64,000 nucleotides of DNA from positions 868,001-932,000 of the forward strand of contig NZ_CP031700.1 of the NCBI RefSeq assembly GCF_008807015.1, written 5' to 3'. The notes beneath the pieces were generated by a model, which saw only the letters and a program-made list of their open reading frames with translations, did not search any database and was not told the DNA's origin. The position numbers and the translations under genes are program-made. The stretch is from Neisseria zalophi. GTDB taxonomy: Bacteria; Pseudomonadota; Gammaproteobacteria; Burkholderiales; Neisseriaceae. Of the stretch, positions 16,887 through 25,349 are shown one piece after another; positions within the stretch are counted from its first letter, which is position 1, and each line of letters begins with the position of its first letter.

Positions 16887-17795
16887 GTGCAGACCTGTAT
16901 TACCTCTCCGCCGTATTACGGCCTACGTGATTACGGTTGTGAGGGACAAATCGGTTTAGAACCAACAGTAAACGAGTATGTCAGCAACTTGGTTGAAGTA
17001 TTCCGCATGGTACGCGATGTACTAGCTGACGACGGAACCTTGTGGCTAAATCTTGGTGACAGTTATGCAGGAAGTGGTAAAGGCCGCAATGCTGACGGCA
17101 GTCCATTTACCGGTTATCAAGATTCATTTCAGACAAATACCCAACTGACAGGCTGTCTGAAACCTACACCGCTTTCAGATGGCCTTAAAGCAAAAGACCT
17201 AATTGGAATTCCGTGGCGGGTTGCTTTTGCTTTACAGGCAGACGGATGGTATTTGCGCCAAGACATTATTTGGCACAAACCTAATCCGATGCCTGAATCC
17301 GTAACCGACCGCTGCGTCCGCTCACACGAATATCTATTTTTGTTTTCCAAAAACAGCCGTTATTACTTCGATCATGAAGCAATCCGAGAGCCTTCAGAGA
17401 GTTATGAACGTCCCAGCGCAAATCGACAGAATGATTTTTGCCGAACAAAAGGAAAATATACGACAACTCCGAATCCTGGACAAAGCATGACCCAACACCG
17501 CAGCAACCGCAAACACACACCTGCACGGCCACAGCGTAACAAACGTAGTGTATGGTCGGTTTCTACTGTAGCCGCCCGCCATGACCATTTGGCAGCCTTC
17601 CCGCGGAAGTTGATTGAGCCGTGTGTTTTGGCTGGTTCACGCACGGGTGACTTGGTTCTCGACCCGTTTTCGGGTAGTGGTACCGTGGCTGAAACGGCCA
17701 ACCAACTGGGGAGAAGATGGATAGGGATCGAATTAAATTCTGCCTTCGTTGATCTGCACGAACAACGGACAGCGCAGCAAGTAATCGGTTTTTAA
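16887..17795 (+). CDS. Orphan beta-class DNA methyltransferase (N-terminally cut)
   Basis: The remaining 302 residues keep both signature motifs in the permuted order of beta-class enzymes: TSPPYYGLRDYG (motif IV) at the very start and DPFSGSGTVAETA (motif I, AdoMet binding) near residue 260. The SPPY form is common in N4-cytosine methyltransferases. Target recognition lies in the variable middle. There is no restriction partner, so it would protect the element's DNA or act as an orphan. The upstream in-frame TAA means the full enzyme is made only by reinitiation at GTG 16887, stop readthrough, or not at all. A sequencing error at one base is an alternative. Confidence 0.7.
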   Translation: MQTCITSPPYYGLRDYGCEGQIGLEPTVNEYVSNLVEVFRMVRDVLADDGTLWLNLGDSYAGSGKGRNADGSPFTGYQDSFQTNTQLTGCLKPTPLSDGLKAKDLIGIPWRVAFALQADGWYLRQDIIWHKPNPMPESVTDRCVRSHEYLFLFSKNSRYYFDHEAIREPSESYERPSANRQNDFCRTKGKYTTTPNPGQSMTQHRSNRKHTPARPQRNKRSVWSVSTVAARHDHLAAFPRKLIEPCVLAGSRTGDLVLDPFSGSGTVAETANQLGRRWIGIELNSAFVDLHEQRTAQQVIGF

Positions 17796-17927
17796 TATTA
17801 TGGAAATTATGTTGTTTAAAAATATCACCGAATGATCATGGATTTAAAAAAACATTTAATTATTTTTTTAAATATTCAATTTTATCAACATAATAAATTT
17901 TATATTTATAATTATATAAGGAAAAAA

Positions 17928-18152
17928 ATGAAAACCCTATTAAACATGATGAGCTTACCAAGTAATATACCCTTAGAAACATACCAACATCTTATTACCC
18001 ATCCCAAGTTAACTGTTTCGGTTGAGCTAACCCCAGAACAGCAAGCAGCTATTTTATTTGCTTACGATCGAGGTGTTGATAATATGGACAAAGCCACTTA
18101 TCAACATTTACAAACCATTATTTATCAGCTGAAAGACGCAATTCATCTATAA
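17928..18152 (+). CDS. Small protein, unknown
   Basis: The 74-residue product starts at ATG 17928 after an AAGGA ribosome site; the longer in-frame ATG at 17832 lacks one. It carries an LTVSVELTPEQQAAILFAY stretch that resembles the [11 protein letters not shown] stretch of the next gene, so the two may be distant relatives. AT-rich upstream DNA marks the start of the cargo region. Confidence 0.45.
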   Translation: MKTLLNMMSLPSNIPLETYQHLITHPKLTVSVELTPEQQAAILFAYDRGVDNMDKATYQHLQTIIYQLKDAIHL

Positions 18153-18382
18153 AAATTACTGAGTTTCGGACAGCCTTATTACACTAAGATTTAATAGGGC
18201 TATAAGAAGACAGCTAAAAATAATTTATATAATTTAAGGTCATCTTTCTGTTTTTTATTTTATGATTTCAACGTGTAGAATAATGTGATTTATTCTTAAA
18301 ATATATTTAAATACAACACGTTAAATATTATTTCATGCTATAATAGCCCAAAATAAACTGTTTGATATAGAAAGGATTCGTC

Positions 18383-18613
18383 ATGTGTACCCTGATGGAA
18401 AAAGATGCCCTGCTAGAACGCGTAGCCTCCGTTCAGGCGCTTATTTCGTGTAATACACCGCTGTCTGTCGAACTCACCTCTGATCAAGAAGCAATTTCAG
18501 ACTTGCGTCGGTTTCTGTACCGCACCGCACCTGGAGATATTGATTTTCAGGCGGTGGCAAAAGAATGTCAGGTTATGTTTGAAAAATATCAATCCATAGA
18601 GGTTACTGCATGA
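18383..18613 (+). CDS. Small protein, unknown
   Basis: The 76-residue product has an AAAGGA ribosome site 8 bases before the ATG and a TATAAT-like -10 at 18339-18344. It shares an SVELT-D/E-Q motif with the 17928 gene. The start of the following gene overlaps its stop (ATGA). The 230 bases upstream are AT-rich and hold no other gene. Confidence 0.5.
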   Translation: MCTLMEKDALLERVASVQALISCNTPLSVELTSDQEAISDLRRFLYRTAPGDIDFQAVAKECQVMFEKYQSIEVTA

Positions 18614-18822
18614 CACCAAAAGAGGAGCGGGAATGCTTTGACAAAATATGGCAGAATTTAACATCAGGGCAGAAGGTTAAACCGTCTGCCCATCCTTTTG
18701 GCTATGTATTGGATAGACAACCATGTTCCGGGAAAAAAGGCGGAATATCCTACTGCTCTGGAGGAAAATTTGTTTGCGTAGATGGCACCATCAGCAAATC
18801 AAAAAAGATTTGCGGCCGTTAA
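18610..18822 (+). CDS. Chimeric small Cys-rich protein
   Basis: The product is 70 residues. Its N-terminal half (to about residue 35) is unique and starts in an ATGA overlap with the upstream gene. From [10 protein letters not shown] onward it is nearly identical to the secreted Cys-rich protein on the minus strand at 24224-24403, because it lies in the 501-bp inverted duplication. Unlike that copy it has no signal peptide. It is probably a fusion made by the duplication, so its function is doubtful. Confidence 0.5.
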   Translation: MTPKEERECFDKIWQNLTSGQKVKPSAHPFGYVLDRQPCSGKKGGISYCSGGKFVCVDGTISKSKKICGR

Positions 18823-19214
18823 CCTAAACATTAGAGAAGTTTGTTTTGAGCAAAAAGTCTAATTTACTTATTATACTTCTGTTGCCGCTAACAATACTTT
18901 GGTCTTGTATTACCGGTCCATCCAATGATAAAAAGTCTCAGAAAGTAGCACTGTCAGATTATACCTATAAAATAGAGAGGGCTGTTTCAGCTGAGGTGTC
19001 TCCAGTATTAAACAGCACCCCTCATTTACTGAGAATAGAATCAAGAATAGACAAGGACAACACTAGATGTAAAGTCATGGGTGTGGCAGATGGTGATACT
19101 CTGACATGCCTATCGTCAGAGAAGGTGCCGATTAAAGTCCGGCTGAATCAGATAGATGCTCCTGAGCATAAACAAGACTTTGGTAAAGCTGCGAAAAAAG
19201 CATTGTCAGCTTAT
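18714..19214 (+). repeat. Left arm of 501-bp inverted duplication
   Basis: This arm matches the reverse complement of 23832-24332 with about a dozen mismatches by eye (roughly 97-98% identity). It contains the 3' half of the Cys-rich small gene and the 5' half of the thermonuclease gene. The arms are 4.6 kb apart and enclose the RloC-like and prlF-yhaV genes. Confidence 0.9.
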
Positions 19215-19286
19215 TTTCTTGAGGAAGGTTGCTGCTTGCGAATATTGTATATTAGAAATTATAATTTTAATTATAAAAATAGATAG
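18846..19286 (+). pseudogene. Truncated thermonuclease copy
   Basis: The first ~122 residues match the intact thermonuclease at 23397-24200 (minus), including the TTG start, lipoprotein signal and the VADGDTLTC and VRLNQIDAPEHKQ active-site motifs. Identity stops at base 19214, where the repeat ends, and the frame then continues into about 20 unrelated residues. The catalytic core is missing its C-terminal half and the Excalibur domain is absent, so this is a non-functional fragment. Confidence 0.8.
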
Positions 19287-19417
19287 ATATTATATCTAAA
19301 TATGATTATATACCATTGAACACGCTAAAACACTTAGTAAAGGGGGCAATTTCATTGCAACAAAAGTGTTTTAGGACTTTTTAAGGAAGTATATTCAACT
19401 TAAGAGGTAAAAAAGCG

Positions 19418-21844
19418 ATGAGTGGTGAAGTAAAAAAAATTGATTTCATAAAGAATATGGCAGTTTATCGTGACTTTCAATGGACGTCATCGGTTAGGGA
19501 TAATGGCAATAACATTGCAGAGTTTAAAAAAATTAACATTATTTATGGTCGAAACTACTCAGGCAAAACGACACTCTCTCGGATATTCAGGGCTTTTGAA
19601 ACAGGCTCAATCTCAGATAAGTACAGCTCCCCTGAGTTTCAACTATCATTTGAGGGTGGTAGTACGGCTTCGCAAAAGACACTCATCAGTCATGACCACC
19701 TTATTAGAGTTTTCAATGAGGATTTTGTCCGTGATAACCTACGCTTCATTGTTGATGATGCTCAATCCATTAATGCATTTGCTATCTTGGGTGAAGATAA
19801 TACAAAGCTTGAGGTAGAAATTAAGAGGTATGAAGTTGAACTTGGTGACGAAGAGGAAAAGTCTGGGCTTCAGAGAGAACTTCTCGTTGCTAGAGAAAAG
19901 TTCCACAGAGCTCAGGAAAACTATAATGAAAAGTCGTTAGACTTAGAGCATAAGTTACGTGATAAAGCAAATAATGCGAAAACAGGAATCAAGTACAATA
20001 GTACATTTGGCACCCCCAACTATAATATAAATAAAATAAGAGAAGACATCTCAACTGTTATCAAGGACACTTATTTTCCACTCACTGATGAGGAGGTGAG
20101 TAACTTTCATCAAATCCTTAAAGAAGACCCTAAATCGGAAATTCCCGAACCCCCACAATTCAACTTTCAATATACTGCAATAGTCTCTCGGGCTAAAGAG
20201 TTAATTGAAAGAAAGATTCAGTTATCTAGTCCAATTCAAGAATTGCTAAACGATACGGCTTTAGAAAAGTGGGTAAGAATTGGTCGGGAACATCATCAAG
20301 AGAAAAGAGATACATGTGCATTTTGTGGCAACGATCTACCTGATGATTTGTGGGATAAACTTGATAAACATTTTAATCAGGAGTCTGAGCAACTTCGTCA
20401 AGAATTGGAAAGTTTACTGAGATCTATTAAAGATGAGTGCCTAAGAATTCCTAATCTACTGAAAATCAAGAATTCGATGTTCTATGCTAATTTCTCTGCT
20501 AAATTGGATTTACTCACAGAACAGTTTTCTACCTTATCAAACTCTTACATTGATAATCTGTGCGTTATAAAAAAACAGATAGAAAAGCGAAGAGATGAGA
20601 TTTTTACACCTCTTGAGTTTAAAGCACCTGTGTCAGTAGAAGATGATTTGAATGATGTCAGGAATTCCTACGAACAACTTAGAAATGAATCAAACAAACT
20701 TACTGCTTCACTAAGCACTGAGCAATCTAGGGCTCGAGAGGCTCTCCGTCTTTATGAGGTATATACGTTTATAAACAGCATTCAGTATGAAAAAGAATGT
20801 AAGGACATTGATGCGCTGAAGAAGGCGATGGATAAAGCAAAAGAAGCTACAGATACTATAGAACAACAGATTGTTATAAAGAGAGAAGAAATCGCAAAAC
20901 TAAAGGCTCAATTAAAAGATGAAAGCAAAGGGGCTGATCGGGTCAACGACTATTTGAATAATTTTTTTGGTCACCAGTATCTCTCACTTAAAGCCATTGA
21001 AGAGACTTCAGAGGAGGTGTCATCTGGATATCGATTTGAAGTAACACGCAACGACAAAAAGGCATTCCACCTTAGCGAGGGTGAATGTAGTCTAATAGCT
21101 TTTTGCTACTTTATGGCTAAGCTTGAAGACGTAGAGACTAAAGGTAACCAGCCGATCATCTGGATTGATGATCCTATTTCCAGTTTGGATGCAAATCATA
21201 TCTTTTTTATCTATAGCCTTATTAATACCAAGATTGTTAGTTCTGAGAAATATGAAGATGCAGGGGAGGAAAAAAAGAGAGGGTGTTATAAACAATTATT
21301 TATTTCTACTCATAACCTAGACTTTTTGAAGTATCTGAAGCGGCTGCCTAGGGCTTCAAATAATAAGTTATTTCAATACTTTATTATCAACCGAGTAGGT
21401 CAAATTAGTGATATTAAATTAATGCCAAAATACCTGAAAGAATATGTCACAGAGTTCAATTTTTTGTTTCATCAAATATATAAGTGCGCCCATGCTCAGG
21501 CCGGATGCGATGAGAATTATGATTGCTACTACAACTTTGGGAATAATGCTCGTAAATTCCTTGAAGCATTCTTGTACTACAAATACCCTAACGCTAATAG
21601 AAATGATAAAGATAAGTTGGCTCGATTTTTCGGAGATGATGCATTGGCTGCATCACTAACAGATCGTATTAATAATGAATTCTCTCATTTAGATGGTGTA
21701 TTTGAGAGAAGCGCTTTACCTATTGATGTTCCAGAAATGAAGACTGTAGCTAAATTCATTTTGCGGAGGATTGAGGAAAAGGATCCTGATCAATACTATG
21801 CTTTACTTGAAAGTATTGGAGTGACTGGTGAAGAACACGTATAG
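19418..21844 (+). CDS. PrrC/RloC-like AAA ATPase, putative anticodon nuclease
   Basis: The 808-residue product has an ABC-type head split by a long coiled coil (about 120-530). Walker A is GRNYSGKTT at 44-52, the signature region is HLSEGECSLIAF, and Walker B is IIWIDDP with Asp584-Asp585. A CAFCG zinc-hook-like motif (Cys300, Cys303) sits mid-coil, as in RloC. The C-terminus has R712-KFL-E716 and H757 (NEFSHLDG), arranged like the Arg-Glu-His triad of PrrC/RloC tRNA anticodon nucleases. Such proteins cut tRNA when DNA damage or phage inhibits a partner restriction system. No hsd genes are nearby. ATG 19418 follows AGAGG. Family membership is firm; nuclease activity is inferred. Confidence 0.8.
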   Translation: MSGEVKKIDFIKNMAVYRDFQWTSSVRDNGNNIAEFKKINIIYGRNYSGKTTLSRIFRAFETGSISDKYSSPEFQLSFEGGSTASQKTLISHDHLIRVFNEDFVRDNLRFIVDDAQSINAFAILGEDNTKLEVEIKRYEVELGDEEEKSGLQRELLVAREKFHRAQENYNEKSLDLEHKLRDKANNAKTGIKYNSTFGTPNYNINKIREDISTVIKDTYFPLTDEEVSNFHQILKEDPKSEIPEPPQFNFQYTAIVSRAKELIERKIQLSSPIQELLNDTALEKWVRIGREHHQEKRDTCAFCGNDLPDDLWDKLDKHFNQESEQLRQELESLLRSIKDECLRIPNLLKIKNSMFYANFSAKLDLLTEQFSTLSNSYIDNLCVIKKQIEKRRDEIFTPLEFKAPVSVEDDLNDVRNSYEQLRNESNKLTASLSTEQSRAREALRLYEVYTFINSIQYEKECKDIDALKKAMDKAKEATDTIEQQIVIKREEIAKLKAQLKDESKGADRVNDYLNNFFGHQYLSLKAIEETSEEVSSGYRFEVTRNDKKAFHLSEGECSLIAFCYFMAKLEDVETKGNQPIIWIDDPISSLDANHIFFIYSLINTKIVSSEKYEDAGEEKKRGCYKQLFISTHNLDFLKYLKRLPRASNNKLFQYFIINRVGQISDIKLMPKYLKEYVTEFNFLFHQIYKCAHAQAGCDENYDCYYNFGNNARKFLEAFLYYKYPNANRNDKDKLARFFGDDALAASLTDRINNEFSHLDGVFERSALPIDVPEMKTVAKFILRRIEEKDPDQYYALLESIGVTGEEHV

Positions 21845-22354
21845 AACGTATAACTTGACCTAAAACTTTTGTAATTTCCTGATTGTAAATGCTAATACTA
21901 TCTGCTTTTTATAGTAGGAGCAGGGCAAAAGACCTGTATCAGGGGGAGTATGATACTTTTTTGCTCTAAAATATCACTGAGTATTATGGATGATGTTGTT
22001 TGGTATGATACTTTAACTATTTTTTATTCAAGTCTTATTTGATAAATCAAGATGTTAGTTTGTTTTTTTGTATGATGTTTTATTATTTGTTAATGCTTTT
22101 ATGAGTATGAAACGAAACTTTTGAGAGTAGAGCAGATTGCAGAAGGAGGTCACCATCAAATCAATGAGCTGGTTTCACAATGCAGAAAGATATGAATGAT
22201 TAACCGTAATGGTGAATTGATCGATGCTGCATTGGCTTACACGAGAGCTGTATCCTCACAATTTTATTTATAAATATCTCAACGGTTAAATCTTCAGTAT
22301 TTCTTATCGCACGATATACAAATAATCCTTTCTGAGTTCAACAATAAAAATATA

Positions 22355-22383
22355 TTGACAAGGTAAGGAAAATTCCTTACTAT
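22355..22383 (+). promoter_or_regulatory. prlF promoter with palindromic operator
   Basis: TTGACA (22355-22360) and TACTAT (22378-22383) are separated by exactly 17 bases. The spacer and -10 hold an inverted repeat GTAAGGAA-AA-TTCCTTAC (22363-22380). This fits autorepression by the AbrB-like antitoxin. The rest of the 21845-22543 gap is AT-rich, with no convincing gene and one 12-base direct repeat (GAAGCTAAATTT, near 22388-22415). Confidence 0.7.
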
Positions 22384-22543
22384 TAATTGAAGCTAAATTT
22401 GAAGCTAAATTTTAAAGCTACTTTTTTACTTTTTTTCAAATTAAGGAAAAGGACCCACGCCTCAGAATTGAAAGCGCATACAACAGGACGAGAATGTCGC
22501 AGTTATGCAGAAATAATCAAAGTAAAATGGCAGGGCACCACAA

Positions 22544-22852
22544 ATGAGTATGAAAACAATTTATAACGCTGTGTCAACCTTGACCAGTAAAAACCAAACA
22601 ACTATCCCTGAACCAGTGCGAAAGGCATTGGGTTTGGGTAAGCAGGATAAAATCCGGTTTTTGGTATTAGAAGGTGGGAAAGTGTTACTTGAAAAGAACA
22701 CGCCCGAACAGGATGAGTTTGATCGTGACCCTGTAGTTGGGCACTTCTTACATTTCTTGGAAACTTCAATGCTGAACAATCCTGATTCTATTAGTCCTGC
22801 TTCCAAATCCCGTTATGAACGTTATCGTAAATTGGCTGGGGGTGAACAATAG
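22544..22852 (+). CDS. prlF: PrlF/SohA-type antitoxin
   Basis: The 102-residue product has an AbrB-like swapped-hairpin DNA-binding domain: STLTSKNQTTIPEPVRKALGL then KIRFLVLEGGKVLLEK. The C-terminal tail (about 55-102) would wrap the YhaV toxin. PrlF neutralises YhaV and represses its own operon. The start may be the first ATG or the one two codons later. It is followed 12 bases later by the toxin gene, and this partner confirms the call. Confidence 0.9.
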   Translation: MSMKTIYNAVSTLTSKNQTTIPEPVRKALGLGKQDKIRFLVLEGGKVLLEKNTPEQDEFDRDPVVGHFLHFLETSMLNNPDSISPASKSRYERYRKLAGGEQ

Positions 22853-22864
22853 CAAAGGATTATC

Positions 22865-23326
22865 ATGCCTAATGATGATGACAATTTACAGTTAAGTGGT
22901 TATACCATTTATGAACATAAAAATTTCAAACACCAATTAGAACATTTGGCTGAAAAGATAGAGGCTTGGAATAAAGCCGGTAAAACCGGTTCATCCCCAG
23001 ATGCCAAATTGTTAAAGCGAATATTGGAAGAAATTGAAAATATTGCCTACAACCCTGACAACCCGGAATACAGACTTGGGGATACGCTTGGACAAGAGCA
23101 CAAACATTGGCGGCGGGCAAAATTTATGGGTAGATATAGGCTATTTTTTCGATATGATTCAAGCAGTAAAATCATCATTTTGGCTTGGGTAAATGATTCG
23201 GAAACAAAACGAACGTTCGGCAGTAAAAAAGATGCCTACGCTGTTTTCAAAAAAATGTTGGGAAAAGGAAATCCCCCATCAGAATGGGAGGATTTACTTA
23301 AAGCCACCATCAAAGATAATGGGTAA
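22865..23326 (+). CDS. yhaV: YhaV-type RNase toxin
   Basis: The 153-residue product is a RelE-superfamily ribosome-dependent RNase of the YhaV family. Conserved segments are YRLGDTLGQEHKHWRRAKF, GRYRLFFRYDS and IILAWVNDSETKRTFGSKKDAYAVF. It is of normal length and looks intact. It lies directly downstream of prlF, so expression is coupled. It would arrest growth when the antitoxin is lost, stabilising the element. Confidence 0.92.
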   Translation: MPNDDDNLQLSGYTIYEHKNFKHQLEHLAEKIEAWNKAGKTGSSPDAKLLKRILEEIENIAYNPDNPEYRLGDTLGQEHKHWRRAKFMGRYRLFFRYDSSSKIIILAWVNDSETKRTFGSKKDAYAVFKKMLGKGNPPSEWEDLLKATIKDNG

Positions 23327-23396
23327 ATATAGATTTACGGTTCAGGCCACTTATAAAAAAACAATAAGTGGCTTGATAATTAAGATTATTTTTTAA

Positions 23397-24200
23397 TTAA
23401 CAAATACTTTCGCAAGGTATGCCATCATTATCACGATCAAGTCTTCTTACGCCACATTGGTTTAAATAAAACTTTGCTTCGATACAACTTCGCATTTCTC
23501 GGCAAAAACGTTTGCCGGAGCAAGTAAATTCTCCACCGGATATATTGACTTTAGGCTCAATGGCTTTTGTTACATTGCGCGGTCTTTCCTTATGTCGAAA
23601 TTCACTTGGATATATAGGGTTAGGCTGAGACCACAGTCCTTTATTTTTACTGCGAGCTACTGCTTCCAATTCTAGATATTCGTTATCAATCATGTATTCA
23701 CGATATGCCCATGCGTAACCGCTTGTTACCATAGCTTTATTGATATTGGTGCCGTCGAGGTAAACCTCTGCAATGGTGCGCCCGTATTTATCGCGACCGT
23801 TGGTTCTCAAATTCACATTTTTTCCGAAAACATAAGCTGACAATGCTTTTTTCGCAGCTTTACCAAAGTCTTGTTTATGCTCAGGAGCATCTATCTGATT
23901 CAGCCGGACTTTAATCGGCACCTTCTCTGACGATAGGCATGTCAGAGTATCACCATCTGTCACACCCACGACTTTACATCTAGTGTTGTCCTTATCTATT
24001 CTTGATTCTGTTTCCAGTAAATGAGGGGTGCTGTTTAATACTGGAGACACCTCAGCTGAAACAGCCCTCTCTATTTTATAGGCATAATCTGACGGTGCTA
24101 CTTTCTGAGACTTTTTATCATCAGATGGACCGGTAATACAAGACCAAAGTATTGTTAGCGGCAACAGAAGTATAATAAGTGAATTAGACTTTTTACTCAA
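23397..24200 (-). CDS. Secreted thermonuclease with Excalibur domain, lipoprotein
   Basis: The 267-residue product has a lipoprotein signal (LPLTILWSC, lipobox Cys at about residue 21). The SNase domain spans about 75-200 with VTDGDTLTC, VRLNQIDAPE and GRDKYGRTIAEVYLDG. A C-terminal Excalibur motif ends in LDRDNDGIPCESIC with Cys pairs for calcium binding. It should degrade DNA or RNA at the cell surface. The start is TTG, with AGAGAAG 8 bases before it. It lies 23 bases after the Cys-rich small gene on the same strand, so the two are one operon. The frame is intact, unlike the duplicate at 18846. Confidence 0.85.
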   Translation of the reverse strand: MSKKSNSLIILLLPLTILWSCITGPSDDKKSQKVAPSDYAYKIERAVSAEVSPVLNSTPHLLETESRIDKDNTRCKVVGVTDGDTLTCLSSEKVPIKVRLNQIDAPEHKQDFGKAAKKALSAYVFGKNVNLRTNGRDKYGRTIAEVYLDGTNINKAMVTSGYAWAYREYMIDNEYLELEAVARSKNKGLWSQPNPIYPSEFRHKERPRNVTKAIEPKVNISGGEFTCSGKRFCREMRSCIEAKFYLNQCGVRRLDRDNDGIPCESIC

Positions 24201-24332
24201 AACAAACTTCTCTAATGTTTAGGTTAACGGCCGCAAATCTTTTTTGATTTGCTGATGGTGCCATCTACGCAAACAAATTTTCCTCCAGAGCAGTGGGATA
24301 TTCCGCCTTTTTTCCCGGAACATGGTTGTCTA
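23832..24332 (-). repeat. Right arm of 501-bp inverted duplication
   Basis: This arm lies wholly inside the intact minus-strand operon of the Cys-rich gene and thermonuclease gene. It is therefore the likely source; the left arm (18714-19214) carries only gene fragments. Confidence 0.9.
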
Positions 24333-24403
24333 CCTTTAGCCGTAACTGTAAATGATGCGCTGGAAAGTGCGATTGCTATTAATACCATGGTGATTTTTTT
24401 CAT
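24224..24403 (-). CDS. Small secreted Cys-rich protein
   Basis: The 59-residue product has a clear Sec signal peptide (MKK, hydrophobic core, SFTVTA-K at about residue 23). A 36-residue mature part is rich in Lys and Gly with four Cys residues ([26 protein letters not shown]). ATG 24403 follows an AGGATATCAC segment. It precedes the secreted thermonuclease gene on the same strand. It could be an inhibitor, partner or secreted peptide; nothing in it proves a function. Its 3' half is duplicated in the chimeric gene at 18610. Confidence 0.65.
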   Translation of the reverse strand: MKKITMVLIAIALSSASFTVTAKGRQPCSGKKGGISHCSGGKFVCVDGTISKSKKICGR

Positions 24404-24684
24404 GTGATATCCTGTGTATTTAAATTTGTAAGTATAATTACTATTATATAAAGTATTTTCACATTTTCAATACTTAATTTAATATTCTACACTTCAGTAT
24501 TCTGGGAATAAATTTAAAGCCAGGTTGATAATTTGTTATGGCGTGATACACAGAAGCTCTGCTTGAGTGACGTAATTTAAATAAGCCTCATAATTTAGGC
24601 AGATTGATGTCAGCACATTCTTAAGTTTTTATTATGTTTTCTGGATTACTTCTATTTTTTGTGTTCATTTGAAAACAATTTAAG

Positions 24685-24741
24685 TTTACATTTTGATATT
24701 TTACAATTAAACTTGATTTTGTAACTTAATCAAGTTTAATT
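24685..24741 (+). promoter_or_regulatory. umuDC promoter with 14-bp inverted repeat
   Basis: TTTACA (24685-24690), 17 bases, then TAAACT (24708-24713). A perfect 14-bp inverted repeat (AATTAAACTTGATT at 24705-24718 and its complement at 24728-24741) covers the -10 and ends 5 bases before the umuD ATG. This is a probable operator and is not a LexA box of the CTGT-N8-ACAG type. The rest of 24404-24684 is AT-rich with no gene. Confidence 0.65.
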
Positions 24742-24746
24742 TTACT

Positions 24747-25349
24747 ATGACAAAACAAAAAGTATTACAGCATGGAGGAGCGCGTATAGGTGCAGGTCGG
24801 AAATCAATGAATGGACCTACTGTAGTAAAGCGTATTCCTCAATCAATCGTCCCCGTGGTTGATGATTTGATTAAGCGTATCGCCAACCAAACCCAAGAGT
24901 CTGATGCTAAGCTCCCATTGGATGCCATTCTTTTATCTGGAAACCTATCTTCTGTTTCCATTCCTCTCGCAGAAGAGAAAATCCCAGCAGGCTTCCCAAA
25001 CCCTGCTAGTTCGGATGTTGCAGACTACATTGATTTCAACGCTTACTTGGTCGCTACTCCCGCAGCTACGATAGTTGTGCGAAGTGGAGGTTTATCTATG
25101 CTCGATGCGGGTATCGATGTTAACGATTTGCTGATTATTGATCGCTCAGTAACGGCTAAGCATGGTGATATTGTAATGGCCGACCTAGGAAATGAGTTTA
25201 CTATTAAGCGTTTGTATAAAAAAGGAAATCAAATAGAGCTGAGGTCTGAGAATAGTTCTGAAACGTACCCAAATTTTACGCCGACTGAACATGACACATG
25301 GTTTATTGTCGGTGTGGTTCGGTTTGTTATAAAGGATGTGAGGCGTTAG
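24747..25349 (+). CDS. umuD: UmuD-like protein with N-terminal extension
   Basis: The 200-residue product carries a UmuD/S24 peptidase domain with a cleavage site Ala81-Gly82 (IPAGFPNP), nucleophile Ser117 (GLSM) and Lys154 (FTIKRL). The spacings of 36 and 37 residues match the 24/60/97 spacing of E. coli UmuD, so self-cleavage should be intact. The first ~57 residues are an extra domain with a GARIGAGRKS motif, which may bind DNA or a partner. The UmuD2'-UmuC complex forms the error-prone polymerase Pol V. umuC follows with no gap. Confidence 0.88.
   Translation: MTKQKVLQHGGARIGAGRKSMNGPTVVKRIPQSIVPVVDDLIKRIANQTQESDAKLPLDAILLSGNLSSVSIPLAEEKIPAGFPNPASSDVADYIDFNAYLVATPAATIVVRSGGLSMLDAGIDVNDLLIIDRSVTAKHGDIVMADLGNEFTIKRLYKKGNQIELRSENSSETYPNFTPTEHDTWFIVGVVRFVIKDVRR

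Noticed and set aside
18846..19286. Second functional thermonuclease
   Set aside because: Homology stops at the end of the inverted duplication and half the catalytic domain is missing.
21845..22543. Possible gene remnants between the RloC-like gene and prlF
   Set aside because: Short broken frames only, with no motif strong enough to name; only the promoter and operator are supported.
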